Source: Christiangramia forsetii KT0803
Lineage (GTDB): Bacteria; Bacteroidota; Bacteroidia; Flavobacteriales; Flavobacteriaceae
Direction: 5' to 3'
Assembly: GCF_000060345.1 (NCBI RefSeq)
Contig: NC_008571.1
Location: forward strand, 2,728,001 to 2,792,000
DNA: 64,000 bases
Every line of letters starts with the position of its first letter. Position 1 is the stretch's first letter. The notes under the pieces were generated by a model. The model had not been told where the DNA came from. It did no database searches and worked only from the letters and a program-made list of their open reading frames with translations. The position numbers and the translations under genes are program-made. Shown piece by piece: positions 17,547-25,758 of this stretch.

Positions 17547-19316
17547 TTGAAAAAATCCCTTATAAATATCATCCTTACCACCGGAAGTTTACTTCTTACT
17601 GTTTTTTCATATTCACAGTCCGCTTCATTAGCAACTATCGATTCTTTATTAACTATTAGAGAAACTGAGCAGGCTTATGTAAAATTGAAACAGATCGATT
17701 CCGCGAACTTGAATAAACCCCTGAAAGCCGAATATTACAATTTACTGGCTTCCGCTGAAAATCTCAATAACCGGTCAGACCGAAGCTATGAATACTGGAT
17801 GATTTCCAGGAAAATGTTTAGGGATATTGATAGTTTTGGCAAAGTCGCCCAGATTAATCTTCGTATTGTACAAACATTAAATTCTTCGAAATACGCAGAA
17901 TTAGATACGGAACCATTTATGGACGAGTATCTTCAATACGCCAGAAAACAGGACGATCCGCACATTCTGGCCCTGGCACACGATCAACTGGCCAAAGTTT
18001 TAATAGCAAGCGATTCCCTGGAGTCTCTTCGGCAATTTAAATTGGCGTTAGCACAAAGCAAAAAAACTGCTGACTCACTACTTACGGCTAAAATTCATCA
18101 TAATACGGGGGTAGTATATGCCGAAAAATTAAAGGAATTTGATTCGGCATTTTATCATTATGACAAGGCCTTTCAGGAATATGAAGAACTCGGACATAAT
18201 GATTTTATGTCCTACATTTATAATAACCGCGCTTCAGTCTATAAACAGCAGAAAAATTATGAAGCGGCGATCGAGAATTATTTGAAAGCCGATTCTATTT
18301 CACCACGGGAATATTCCAAAGAAAATTATAGGCTGCGATATGGTTGGCTCGCTGAAGCTTACGAATTAAATAATGATCCCAATAATTCACTCAAATATCT
18401 AAAGCTTCAGAATAGCTATCGCGACAGCCTGATGAATGAGGAGCAGCACACTTCCATGCTGGATATTCAAACAAAATACGAAGTAGAGAAGAAAGAGAAT
18501 GAAAACCTAAAATTAAAGCAGCGTTCTATCTGGTTATTTATAGCAATTGGCGGTTTATTGCTCTTATTAACTATTGGTTACCTAGCCTTTAAAAACCTGA
18601 GACGAAAAAAGAAACTTTCAGAAAAAGAACATGAGGTACAGCGCCAAAAATTAGAAAATCTATTGCAGGAACAGGAATTGGCGGGGATCGATGCAATGAT
18701 CGAAGGTCAGGAAAAAGAGCGACAGCGAATTGCCAATGATCTCCATGACAATCTTGGTAGTTTACTGGCAACAATCAAACTCCATTTTCAGAATTTAAAA
18801 GTGAAAAAAGATCGCTTAAAAGAGGAAGAGGATAAAATCTTAAAACAAACAGATGATCTTCTGGACGAAGCCTATCAGGAAGTTCGTAAAATTGCCCATG
18901 CAAAAAATGCAGGGGTTCATGCCAGCGAAGGATTGTTACCTGCGGTTCGCAATTTTGCTACGAAAGTTTCTGCCGCCAACAAACTCGTTATAGAAGTAGA
19001 AGATCATGGAATGGACGAGCGTTTGGAAAACTCGTTTGAAATTACCGTTTTCAGGATTGTTCAGGAACTTATTACAAATGTTATTAAACATGCTGAAGCT
19101 TCCGAAGCCATTATCCACCTTACCCACCATGGTGAGGAATTAAACCTTATGGTAGAGGACAATGGAAGAGGATTTAATACTTCAGAAATTAAATACCAGG
19201 AAGGTATGGGAATTCACTCCATCCAAAGACGGGTGGAATATATGGGCGGAACCGTTGATGTAGAGTCGGTTGAAGGTAAAGGAACATCAGTAATTATAAA
19301 TATCCCGATAAAATGA
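17547..19316 (+). CDS. TPR sensor histidine kinase, NarX/LiaS-like
   Basis: A 589-residue kinase starting with TTG. The TTG start is well supported: the signal peptide (KKSLINIILTTGSLLLTVFSYSQ) begins at once, and no suitable in-frame ATG exists nearby. TPR repeats occupy about residues 60-310, a membrane helix about 327-349, and a coiled coil about 355-390. The H-box RQRIANDLHDNLGSLL carries phospho-acceptor His400, and the HATPase domain shows an N-box (ELITNVIKHAEAS), DNGRGF and GMGIHSIQRR. This is the HisKA_3 class. It overlaps its partner regulator at 19313 by 4 bases (ATGA). The TPR region should face the periplasm. Ligand unknown. Confidence 0.88.
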   Translation: MKKSLINIILTTGSLLLTVFSYSQSASLATIDSLLTIRETEQAYVKLKQIDSANLNKPLKAEYYNLLASAENLNNRSDRSYEYWMISRKMFRDIDSFGKVAQINLRIVQTLNSSKYAELDTEPFMDEYLQYARKQDDPHILALAHDQLAKVLIASDSLESLRQFKLALAQSKKTADSLLTAKIHHNTGVVYAEKLKEFDSAFYHYDKAFQEYEELGHNDFMSYIYNNRASVYKQQKNYEAAIENYLKADSISPREYSKENYRLRYGWLAEAYELNNDPNNSLKYLKLQNSYRDSLMNEEQHTSMLDIQTKYEVEKKENENLKLKQRSIWLFIAIGGLLLLLTIGYLAFKNLRRKKKLSEKEHEVQRQKLENLLQEQELAGIDAMIEGQEKERQRIANDLHDNLGSLLATIKLHFQNLKVKKDRLKEEEDKILKQTDDLLDEAYQEVRKIAHAKNAGVHASEGLLPAVRNFATKVSAANKLVIEVEDHGMDERLENSFEITVFRIVQELITNVIKHAEASEAIIHLTHHGEELNLMVEDNGRGFNTSEIKYQEGMGIHSIQRRVEYMGGTVDVESVEGKGTSVIINIPIK

Positions 19317-19930
19317 TACGCTTAGTCATTGCTGAAGACCATACTGCACTTATTGATGGGATCAAAGTTTTCTTTGAATATGAAGAGGATATTGAGTTTG
19401 TAGGATTTGCCAATAACGGCCAGGAATTAATCGAACTCACGCGCAGAAAAAAACCCAATCTCATTATTACCGATATTCGGATGCCGGTGATGGACGGAAT
19501 ACAGGCCACAAAAGAAATTTTAGAGGAATTCCCTAATATTAAAATTATCGCCTTTAGTATGTTCGATCAGGACAAAGCGGTTCAGCAGATGCTCGAGGCC
19601 GGGGCCAGCGGTTATATTCTGAAAAATTCCAGCCTAAAAGAATTGTTGTATGCAATAAGAAAAGTTCACGAGGGGGAACACTATTATGACCCAAACATTA
19701 CGGTAAAACAGAAATCAGTTTCACCAAAATCAAAGGCAGTTCTAACAGGACGGCAAAGGGAAATTTTAAAATTGATAGGCCAGGGAAGAACAAACCAGGA
19801 AATAGCCGATCAGTTATTTATTGGAAAAACCACCGTGGAAACACATAGAAAAAATATGATTCGAAAATTGGGTTTACAGGGTGCCGGGGAATTATTAAGA
19901 TACGCATTGGAAAAAAAATATGATTTTTAA
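19313..19930 (+). CDS. NarL/LuxR-type response regulator
   Basis: A 205-residue regulator of classical NarL layout. Receiver: Glu8-Asp9, phospho-acceptor Asp54 (IITDIRMPVMDG) and Lys in YILKNSS. C-terminal LuxR HTH: LTGRQREILKLIGQGRTNQEIADQL and VETHRKNMIRKLG. It overlaps the kinase by 4 bases, so it is its cognate output. A CTGTTA repeat cluster lies about 120 bases beyond its stop, in front of the 42-residue ORF; this is a candidate binding site but unproven. Confidence 0.92.
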   Translation: MIRLVIAEDHTALIDGIKVFFEYEEDIEFVGFANNGQELIELTRRKKPNLIITDIRMPVMDGIQATKEILEEFPNIKIIAFSMFDQDKAVQQMLEAGASGYILKNSSLKELLYAIRKVHEGEHYYDPNITVKQKSVSPKSKAVLTGRQREILKLIGQGRTNQEIADQLFIGKTTVETHRKNMIRKLGLQGAGELLRYALEKKYDF

Positions 19931-20040
19931 ATTAGGCTAAACTGCATTTATTTTTCAATATATAATCTCGAGTACATCGGGAATAAGCTTTCAGATTTCT
20001 TTTGATCTTTCTATAAACTATTCAAATATTTTAAAGCCAT

Positions 20041-20080
20041 TAACAGATTCCTGTTAAACACTGTTAGAAATAGTTGGGAC
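20041..20080. promoter_or_regulatory. CTGTTA repeat cluster upstream of small charged ORF
   Basis: TAACAG (20041-20046) and CTGTTA (20051-20056) form an inverted pair. CTGTTAAACA, CTGTTAGAAA and TAGTTGGGAC then follow with an exact 10-base period. The cluster is 61 bases before the ATG at 20141, a suitable distance for an operator or activator site. Confidence 0.4.
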
Positions 20081-20140
20081 CCGGTAAGTATGGTCTAATA
20101 TTAGCATGCGAACGATTTATTAACCATTAAAACAAAACAT

Positions 20141-20269
20141 ATGAAAACTCCCAATTACGAAGAACAACAAGGAAAACATCCTATTCCCCACGCAAAGGGA
20201 ATTGCGAAAGATGAGAAAGAAAAAGATATGAAGGAGAAATCTGAAAAAAAATCTGATGAAGAAGAATAG
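20141..20269 (+). CDS. Small highly charged protein (42 residues)
   Basis: ATG 20141 to TAG 20267-20269, 42 codons. The product starts MKTPNYEEQQGKHPIPHAKG and is then almost entirely Lys, Glu and Asp, ending SDEEE. There is no signal peptide or membrane helix, so it is cytoplasmic and probably unstructured. It follows a NarL-type system and is preceded by a periodic CTGTTA cluster. Such low-complexity small proteins occur in flavobacteria as stress-related or hypothetical genes. Its reality rests on a clean start, the regulatory repeats and coherent composition; it could also be a chance frame. Confidence 0.5.
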   Translation: MKTPNYEEQQGKHPIPHAKGIAKDEKEKDMKEKSEKKSDEEE

Positions 20270-20293
20270 ACTTTAGTTATCTTATTAAGTAAG

Positions 20294-20413
20294 CTGTCTC
20301 AAAAGTTTTTCTTTTCATAAAGCGAAACTAATTTCAGTTTCTCGTTGATTTCATTATTCAATTATTAAGATCCTGAATTAAATCTAAGATGAAGAGTTAG
20401 ACTCGTGAGACAG
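20294..20413. repeat. Inverted CTGTCTCA ends, possible transposon remnant
   Basis: CTGTCTCA (20294-20301) and TGAGACAG (20406-20413) are perfect inverted copies 104 bases apart, and the right end is followed by a T-rich run. From memory, GCTGTCTCAAAAG-like ends occur on IS elements of Bacteroidota, so this may be a small non-autonomous or internally deleted element. No transposase sequence is present between the ends. Confidence 0.3.
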
Positions 20414-20439
20414 TTTCTTTTTTTAGTCAACCTATTTCA

Positions 20440-20625
20440 GGAAAGTACATTCGCTAGAACCATAACTACGTTTATGCCTAAGAAAATTCTACTGCTATAG
20501 AGGGAATCCTTTTAAGAAATAGAGGTTACAGGAAAATATTTCCCTGAAATCAATAGAAACTGGATCTATCCAGTTTCTATAAAATTTGTGATCACTTTGG
20601 GCAGCGCAGCTCCAATATCGGTCGT
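20440..20625 (-). pseudogene. DUF808 3'-end remnant, copy B
   Basis: Minus-strand reading gives IPSIAVEF, matching IPSIIVEF in the intact DUF808 protein and IPSIVLEF in remnant A (15065-15290). DNA similarity to remnant A covers most of the segment, including CCATAACTACGTTTATGCCTA and the block TTTGGGCAGCGCAGC versus GTGGGTAGTTATGC. Frame is broken. No complete gene remains. Confidence 0.6.
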
Positions 20626-20789
20626 TTTCTTCCCAAAGACTTTTTTCTTTGAAACATCGTTTAATACGGCACAATATTATCTAAAAGATTATAAAATCAA
20701 GATACTTTGTTATTTGCGACAATTAAGAGGTTGATTCCATCTTTTAAGTGAATTGAAAAAATTAATTCTTTCCGATTAGTTACAATATA

Positions 20790-23700
20790 CTACTTCTGAA
20801 ATCCATTCTGAAGAGCATTCTTAATCCCTTCAAGATTTTCCGTAAATTCCATCATCTGAGAAAGCAATTGTGCCATTTCATTTTTATTTCCAAAACCCTT
20901 TAGTTTGTTATTCTTCTGAAAAGTTTCCCGAATATTTTCCCATCTGGTTTTCTCTTCCTCAGACAATTGCCCTACCAGTTCTTTGTATTTTAAAAGATTT
21001 GCTTCCGCAGAAGAAGTAAGCGTTTGGGACTCACTTTCATAATGGGAAAGAATAAGCGTTTGCAATTCCTTATCGTTCATTACCGGCACCACTTTTGCCA
21101 CCAGTTTATTCATATCCCTGTACGATCCCTGAAGTTTAAAAGAAGGTTCGGTTCTATATTCATCTTCCATCGCTGCACTTTTGATATAACTTGCATTTAC
21201 CTTAAGTACGGTATTTCTAATCTGGATCACTTTATCCAGGACAGAAACATATTCTTCAATTTCCTGGTTTGAATAATTTCCGGTGAGCTGAACTTCCTGA
21301 TTCTCATTTTCCACACGATCCAATAATCTATAAACATCATCGAAATTCTTACTGCTCAACTGATGTAGTAAAGGATTAGAGGTAAGTGAATTCTCAATTA
21401 AACTTAGCCTGAACAGGTGTGCCGTATCTCCTATAATATCACCAAGATTATAAATATCTGCCCTGTTCGCGAGCATATCGGGAATCCTGAATTTATCACC
21501 ACTTTCGGTATACGGGTTGCCGGCCATAATTACGCAGAATTTTTTACCGCGCAAATCATAAGTCCGGGACTTTCCATTATAAACACCTTCTACTTTCCTG
21601 GTTCCATCAGATAGTGAAATAAATTTTTGAAGGAATTCGGGATTGCAATGCTGGATATCATCAAGATACAACATCACATTATTGCCCATTTCGAAAGCCA
21701 GGTTTAGTTTCTTTAACTCTTCCCTTGCTGCGGAATTGGTTCCTGAATCCGGATCTACAGAAGTTACCTCATGACCAATCGCCGGCCCGTTGATCTTCAT
21801 AAAAACAAGACCAAGCCTATTCGCGATATATTCCATCAGCGTGGTTTTACCATATCCCGGTGGCGAAATCAGCAAAAGTAGTCCCATTCTATCGGTACGC
21901 TTTTGATCGCCAATTGTGCCCAGTTGTTTGGCCAGATTATCCCCAAACAGCGGGAAATAAACCTGATCTATCAGTTTGTTTCTAACAAAAGAACTCAAAA
22001 TTCCCGGTTTAAATTCCTCCAGTTTCAGGTCTTCTTTTAACTGAACGGTCACTTCATGTTTAGCTTTTCGAAATTCCTGGTAAGCAGGCACATTTATTCT
22101 GAAGTAATTTTCATGGATAAAAACAAAATCGTGATAATTGAAATCAAAAGTTCCATTCTGAATTAAGCGGTGCTCTCCCTGCAAACCTTCAATTTTTTCT
22201 GAAGGTGATGTGAATTTTGTATTTAAAACTGCTTCATCTTCAAAAAGTAGCAAACAAACAACTTCGTTCACATATTTTAATTTCAAGCCCAAGTCTACAT
22301 CTTTCTGACTATTTAAAAATGCTTTTACCCATTGCCTTATCAGGGCAACTTTGGCCGCTTGAGATTCGAGATTTTCGAGATTTTTTCTAAAATTGAGATC
22401 GGCTTTTTGCTCTTTCAACTTTGTCTGGAAGTCTTCCTTTACTCTAATAGCAATACCACTTTTTTGAAAATTGTCATCATTCTGAAGTTCTTCAAATAAA
22501 TATTCTGCCGCATCACGGGCAAGTACAGGTTCAAAAATACCTGTCTCTTCAGCAAAATTGAAAATTTCCCTGCTAAGCTTTTCCAGTAAAAATTCATATT
22601 CTTTTGCTTCCGGAAAAAACTGGATCACATCTCCCGAAGCTTTTATAGTTTCATTGAGGTTTTTTCGGTTCTTTTCATTGGTGAAACTCCAGAAATATTG
22701 CGCGCAGGCTCTAACTTCCGGGTGAAACCGCAAAAGATCCAGTGTCTTATATTTTTGTAAAAAAGTGGAGAGTATTTTAGCGGCGTCCAGATCGTGAACT
22801 CCTTTTACGTAACCCTCGGAATAATCTTTACTGCTTTCATCCTGAACCAGTTTTACCAGCTCTTCTTCTGTATATTCTGAAATAGTTCCTTTGTACTTTA
22901 GAAAAATCTTATACGCCAGGTAAGCTGACCTATAAACATTCTTATCTTCAGAAATATAGTCCTGATCCCAGTATTCTTCAGATTGTAATAAAATCTCATT
23001 CTCAATTTTCTGATAAAAATCGGTTCCCGTGAGATGATATTTCAAGTGCCCATCTGAAAAGACTATGGTAAGATCGAGTTCCTGATTGTTGACGCCAAAT
23101 TTATGCTTTCCTAATTTGATGATGTTCTCACCATCTTCATACAACTCCTTTTTGTCCTTCAATTTTCTGAGCGCATCTTCGCGAGCAGATTTTAATAGCG
23201 ACTGGATCTCTTCAGCTTTCCCGCTATCATCCATTTCCTGAAGCTGTTCTGCGATATCCCGGGCTTTATTCACCAGGATATCTGAAGCGAAATAAGCGTT
23301 GATCTCAGAGGTTTCTCCAAATGAATCTGCTTTCTTTCGAACTCCTTTTAATATCCTTTCTGCCGAATTCTGCAGAGAAATCGCTCTTTTATTTCGCTTT
23401 TCAACCAGACTATTTTTTCTGGCCTCAAAAGCGTTGTAAACTTCTTCACGCTTTTCTATGATAAGACTTATATATTCATCAAAATCTGCAAATTTCCCCT
23501 CCAATTCTTCCAGTTGGATGGAAATCCTGTTTTGAAAATCATCACACTTTTCCGGAGTGTCTGCTATATCGAGATAATTGATAATACTTTGATCGATCAA
23601 TTTTAGCTGTGCAGCAAAATCGGCCTGGGCCTCTTCACTACCCAGAGATTTCTTAGCCTTTTTGATCTTCGCCTTTAACTGATTTATAGTTGCAAAAATG

Positions 23701-25667
23701 AGCGAAATCGTATTGATAATTTTTGTAGAATGCGAAGTATCTTCAATTTCAAGATTGGAAACAATATCAATTAAAAGTTCCAGGTCTTTGGAAATTCCAT
23801 TCACCTCCTCTTCCAGCTTTTTAGCATCAATCACCTTCGTGATTTTTTCCAGAAATTTTTCTTTCTCCTTTACTGCGTCTTCATAGGGTTTTAAAGCTTT
23901 ATCGTCTAAGAGAAACTGGACACAACGTTCAGAAATTTTTGAGGTTTGTTCGGCAATTTGCTTTTCCAGCTCTTGGATATAGGCTACATCTACATAGCGA
24001 ATTTCCTTTAAACTGATAGCTTCACCACGCAAAGCACGAAGCTGGGTAAGCGCATTTACAAAATCATTGATCGTCCTGAAACCCGTACTCTTTATTTTAT
24101 TGAATAACTGATCGGCTTTTTTAGCAATTTCTTCGGTTTTTTGCCTGGCACTCTTTTTAAGCTGTAAAACCTTCTGAAATTCATCCATAGCAGCATTCGC
24201 CGCCTGATTAATTTCTTTTAAAGGCTCATTTAAAAGCTGCGTTTCCTCTTCTTTCAACCAGTAATAAGCATCCAGAATATCTTTAGATTGTTTGGCAAGA
24301 TCTGCATACAAACCATCATAATTATCCTCTTTATTCAGAAGATTAATTAAAGCGTTCACCTCGGCCATTGCCTTTACAATGTCCTTATTTCCAATTTTGA
24401 ACAACAGACTTTCCTGATGCTCAGAAGGAATAAAATCTCCCTTAAGGTAAGGTGTTTGCCAGATCTGGATTACGTGATGCCGCGTTTGCTCATTTTCATT
24501 TCTGAAATAGCACAATTCCCCATTCTCCAGAATTGTAAACCCATTACAAATTATGGGTGTCTGGATCTCCTGTGAAATCACATTATAACTCATTAAATTA
24601 TAGAGCCCTTTTTCTGCGGAATAAAAGACATACAAATAATCCTCCCCATTTGGCGAAGTAACTTTCTCCTGAAACCTTACATTCTGAATACTATTATCGA
24701 AGATGTTGTACTCTCCCGTTTGCAGGTAATATCCTGTTGGAAAAATAATACCATGATCATCTGGTAACAGGACGCAGGTATCCTTTATACTGTCAATCTT
24801 CTGAACTTCCTTTAGTTTATGATTGTAAACAAAATAGCGCGGACTTTCCTGAAATGGTTTTATTTCCAAAATGATAAGATTACCAAGATTTGCAAATCTA
24901 TATTGACCATCATCCAGGGTTTGATCCCGATGTTCTACCTCTTCAGCATAAATCCCCCTGCCATCTTCGGTATTATCTTCAATTTTAATGGTGAGATCGC
25001 CACCAATGGTTTCCACAAAAACACGATCTAGAATAGAGACGTGGGCATGAATTCCCTGTCGATGATTATCACGGGTAGCTTCCTGCCAGTTGAATTCATG
25101 CTGTTTTGGCAATTTATATTCATGATCACTGCGGTTATCTACGTATTGCAGTTCATGATCTTTAATAAGCCATTTAAAGGTTTTAATATCTGTCACGCTT
25201 TCACTTAGCTGAAATACCATATACAGGTAATTCCCTATGATCGCGTATTTGGAAAATATGGTATTACGGTAGTATTTATAAAGATTTTTGAAATCTGTTT
25301 CAAAAACCTCATCTTTTAAAAGATCCAGAGAAATAGCTTCAAAGCTATTGTCTTTGAACTTATAAATACTCATCACATCTTCAAGCGTAATATCTGTACG
25401 CAGTCCAAAATGAACGTTATATCCAAAGAGACAGGTATTCCCAAGAGACACTATATCCCGGGCGATGCAATTGTTTTCAGTATTAATACGATCGTTGGCA
25501 ATAAGTTTGGTTTCCAGGGAACCGAAGACTTCCTTTCTACCGCTGTTGAGTTTCTTTAAACGTTGCTGTAATTCAGTCTTTTGCTTTTGAAGCCGGTTTT
25601 GGATCACCTCATAGGTACCAATATCCAGTTTTTGAGCATTCTCTTCCTTTATGGGTTCCTTTGCCAT
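20790..25667 (-). CDS. Giant AAA ATPase of the 'DNA repair ATPase' type (DUF3686-like)
   Basis: A 1625-residue protein. The N-terminal 430 residues are beta-rich (YNLMSYNVISQEIQTPII and similar) and fit the domain recalled as DUF3686, annotated 'ATPase involved in DNA repair'. A long coiled-coil region follows (about 440-830), then a mixed region. An AAA ATPase domain lies at about 1240-1430, with Walker A PPGYGKTT near residue 1272, Walker B VMLYLDDIQH near 1334 and a sensor-like VIMAGNPYTE. The family name is misleading: the context (flotillin, PspA, YqiJ/NfeD-like) points to a membrane-stress machine rather than repair. It follows the flotillin gene by 91 bases, with a terminator-like hairpin between them, so expression is probably lower. 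No signal peptide; cytoplasmic, probably oligomeric. Confidence 0.85.
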   Translation of the reverse strand: MAKEPIKEENAQKLDIGTYEVIQNRLQKQKTELQQRLKKLNSGRKEVFGSLETKLIANDRINTENNCIARDIVSLGNTCLFGYNVHFGLRTDITLEDVMSIYKFKDNSFEAISLDLLKDEVFETDFKNLYKYYRNTIFSKYAIIGNYLYMVFQLSESVTDIKTFKWLIKDHELQYVDNRSDHEYKLPKQHEFNWQEATRDNHRQGIHAHVSILDRVFVETIGGDLTIKIEDNTEDGRGIYAEEVEHRDQTLDDGQYRFANLGNLIILEIKPFQESPRYFVYNHKLKEVQKIDSIKDTCVLLPDDHGIIFPTGYYLQTGEYNIFDNSIQNVRFQEKVTSPNGEDYLYVFYSAEKGLYNLMSYNVISQEIQTPIICNGFTILENGELCYFRNENEQTRHHVIQIWQTPYLKGDFIPSEHQESLLFKIGNKDIVKAMAEVNALINLLNKEDNYDGLYADLAKQSKDILDAYYWLKEEETQLLNEPLKEINQAANAAMDEFQKVLQLKKSARQKTEEIAKKADQLFNKIKSTGFRTINDFVNALTQLRALRGEAISLKEIRYVDVAYIQELEKQIAEQTSKISERCVQFLLDDKALKPYEDAVKEKEKFLEKITKVIDAKKLEEEVNGISKDLELLIDIVSNLEIEDTSHSTKIINTISLIFATINQLKAKIKKAKKSLGSEEAQADFAAQLKLIDQSIINYLDIADTPEKCDDFQNRISIQLEELEGKFADFDEYISLIIEKREEVYNAFEARKNSLVEKRNKRAISLQNSAERILKGVRKKADSFGETSEINAYFASDILVNKARDIAEQLQEMDDSGKAEEIQSLLKSAREDALRKLKDKKELYEDGENIIKLGKHKFGVNNQELDLTIVFSDGHLKYHLTGTDFYQKIENEILLQSEEYWDQDYISEDKNVYRSAYLAYKIFLKYKGTISEYTEEELVKLVQDESSKDYSEGYVKGVHDLDAAKILSTFLQKYKTLDLLRFHPEVRACAQYFWSFTNEKNRKNLNETIKASGDVIQFFPEAKEYEFLLEKLSREIFNFAEETGIFEPVLARDAAEYLFEELQNDDNFQKSGIAIRVKEDFQTKLKEQKADLNFRKNLENLESQAAKVALIRQWVKAFLNSQKDVDLGLKLKYVNEVVCLLLFEDEAVLNTKFTSPSEKIEGLQGEHRLIQNGTFDFNYHDFVFIHENYFRINVPAYQEFRKAKHEVTVQLKEDLKLEEFKPGILSSFVRNKLIDQVYFPLFGDNLAKQLGTIGDQKRTDRMGLLLLISPPGYGKTTLMEYIANRLGLVFMKINGPAIGHEVTSVDPDSGTNSAAREELKKLNLAFEMGNNVMLYLDDIQHCNPEFLQKFISLSDGTRKVEGVYNGKSRTYDLRGKKFCVIMAGNPYTESGDKFRIPDMLANRADIYNLGDIIGDTAHLFRLSLIENSLTSNPLLHQLSSKNFDDVYRLLDRVENENQEVQLTGNYSNQEIEEYVSVLDKVIQIRNTVLKVNASYIKSAAMEDEYRTEPSFKLQGSYRDMNKLVAKVVPVMNDKELQTLILSHYESESQTLTSSAEANLLKYKELVGQLSEEEKTRWENIRETFQKNNKLKGFGNKNEMAQLLSQMMEFTENLEGIKNALQNGFQK

Positions 25668-25722
25668 TATATCCTCTGCTGAATTTTAAAAATTAAGTTT
25701 ACTGCTAATTTGATGATTGGGA

Positions 25723-25751
25723 TGAAAAGAGCCGGCGATAAACACCGGCTC
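25723..25751 (-). terminator. Attenuating terminator between flotillin and AAA ATPase genes
   Basis: GAGCCGG (25729-25735) pairs with CCGGCTC (25745-25751). On the minus strand a short TTTT run follows. The weak T run suggests partial read-through into the ATPase gene. Confidence 0.55.
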
Positions 25752-25758
25752 CATTTTT

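Noticed and set aside
20790-25667. A phage-defence role for the giant AAA ATPase
   Set aside because: Neighbours are membrane-stress genes, and no nuclease, methylase or other effector domain is present in the locus.
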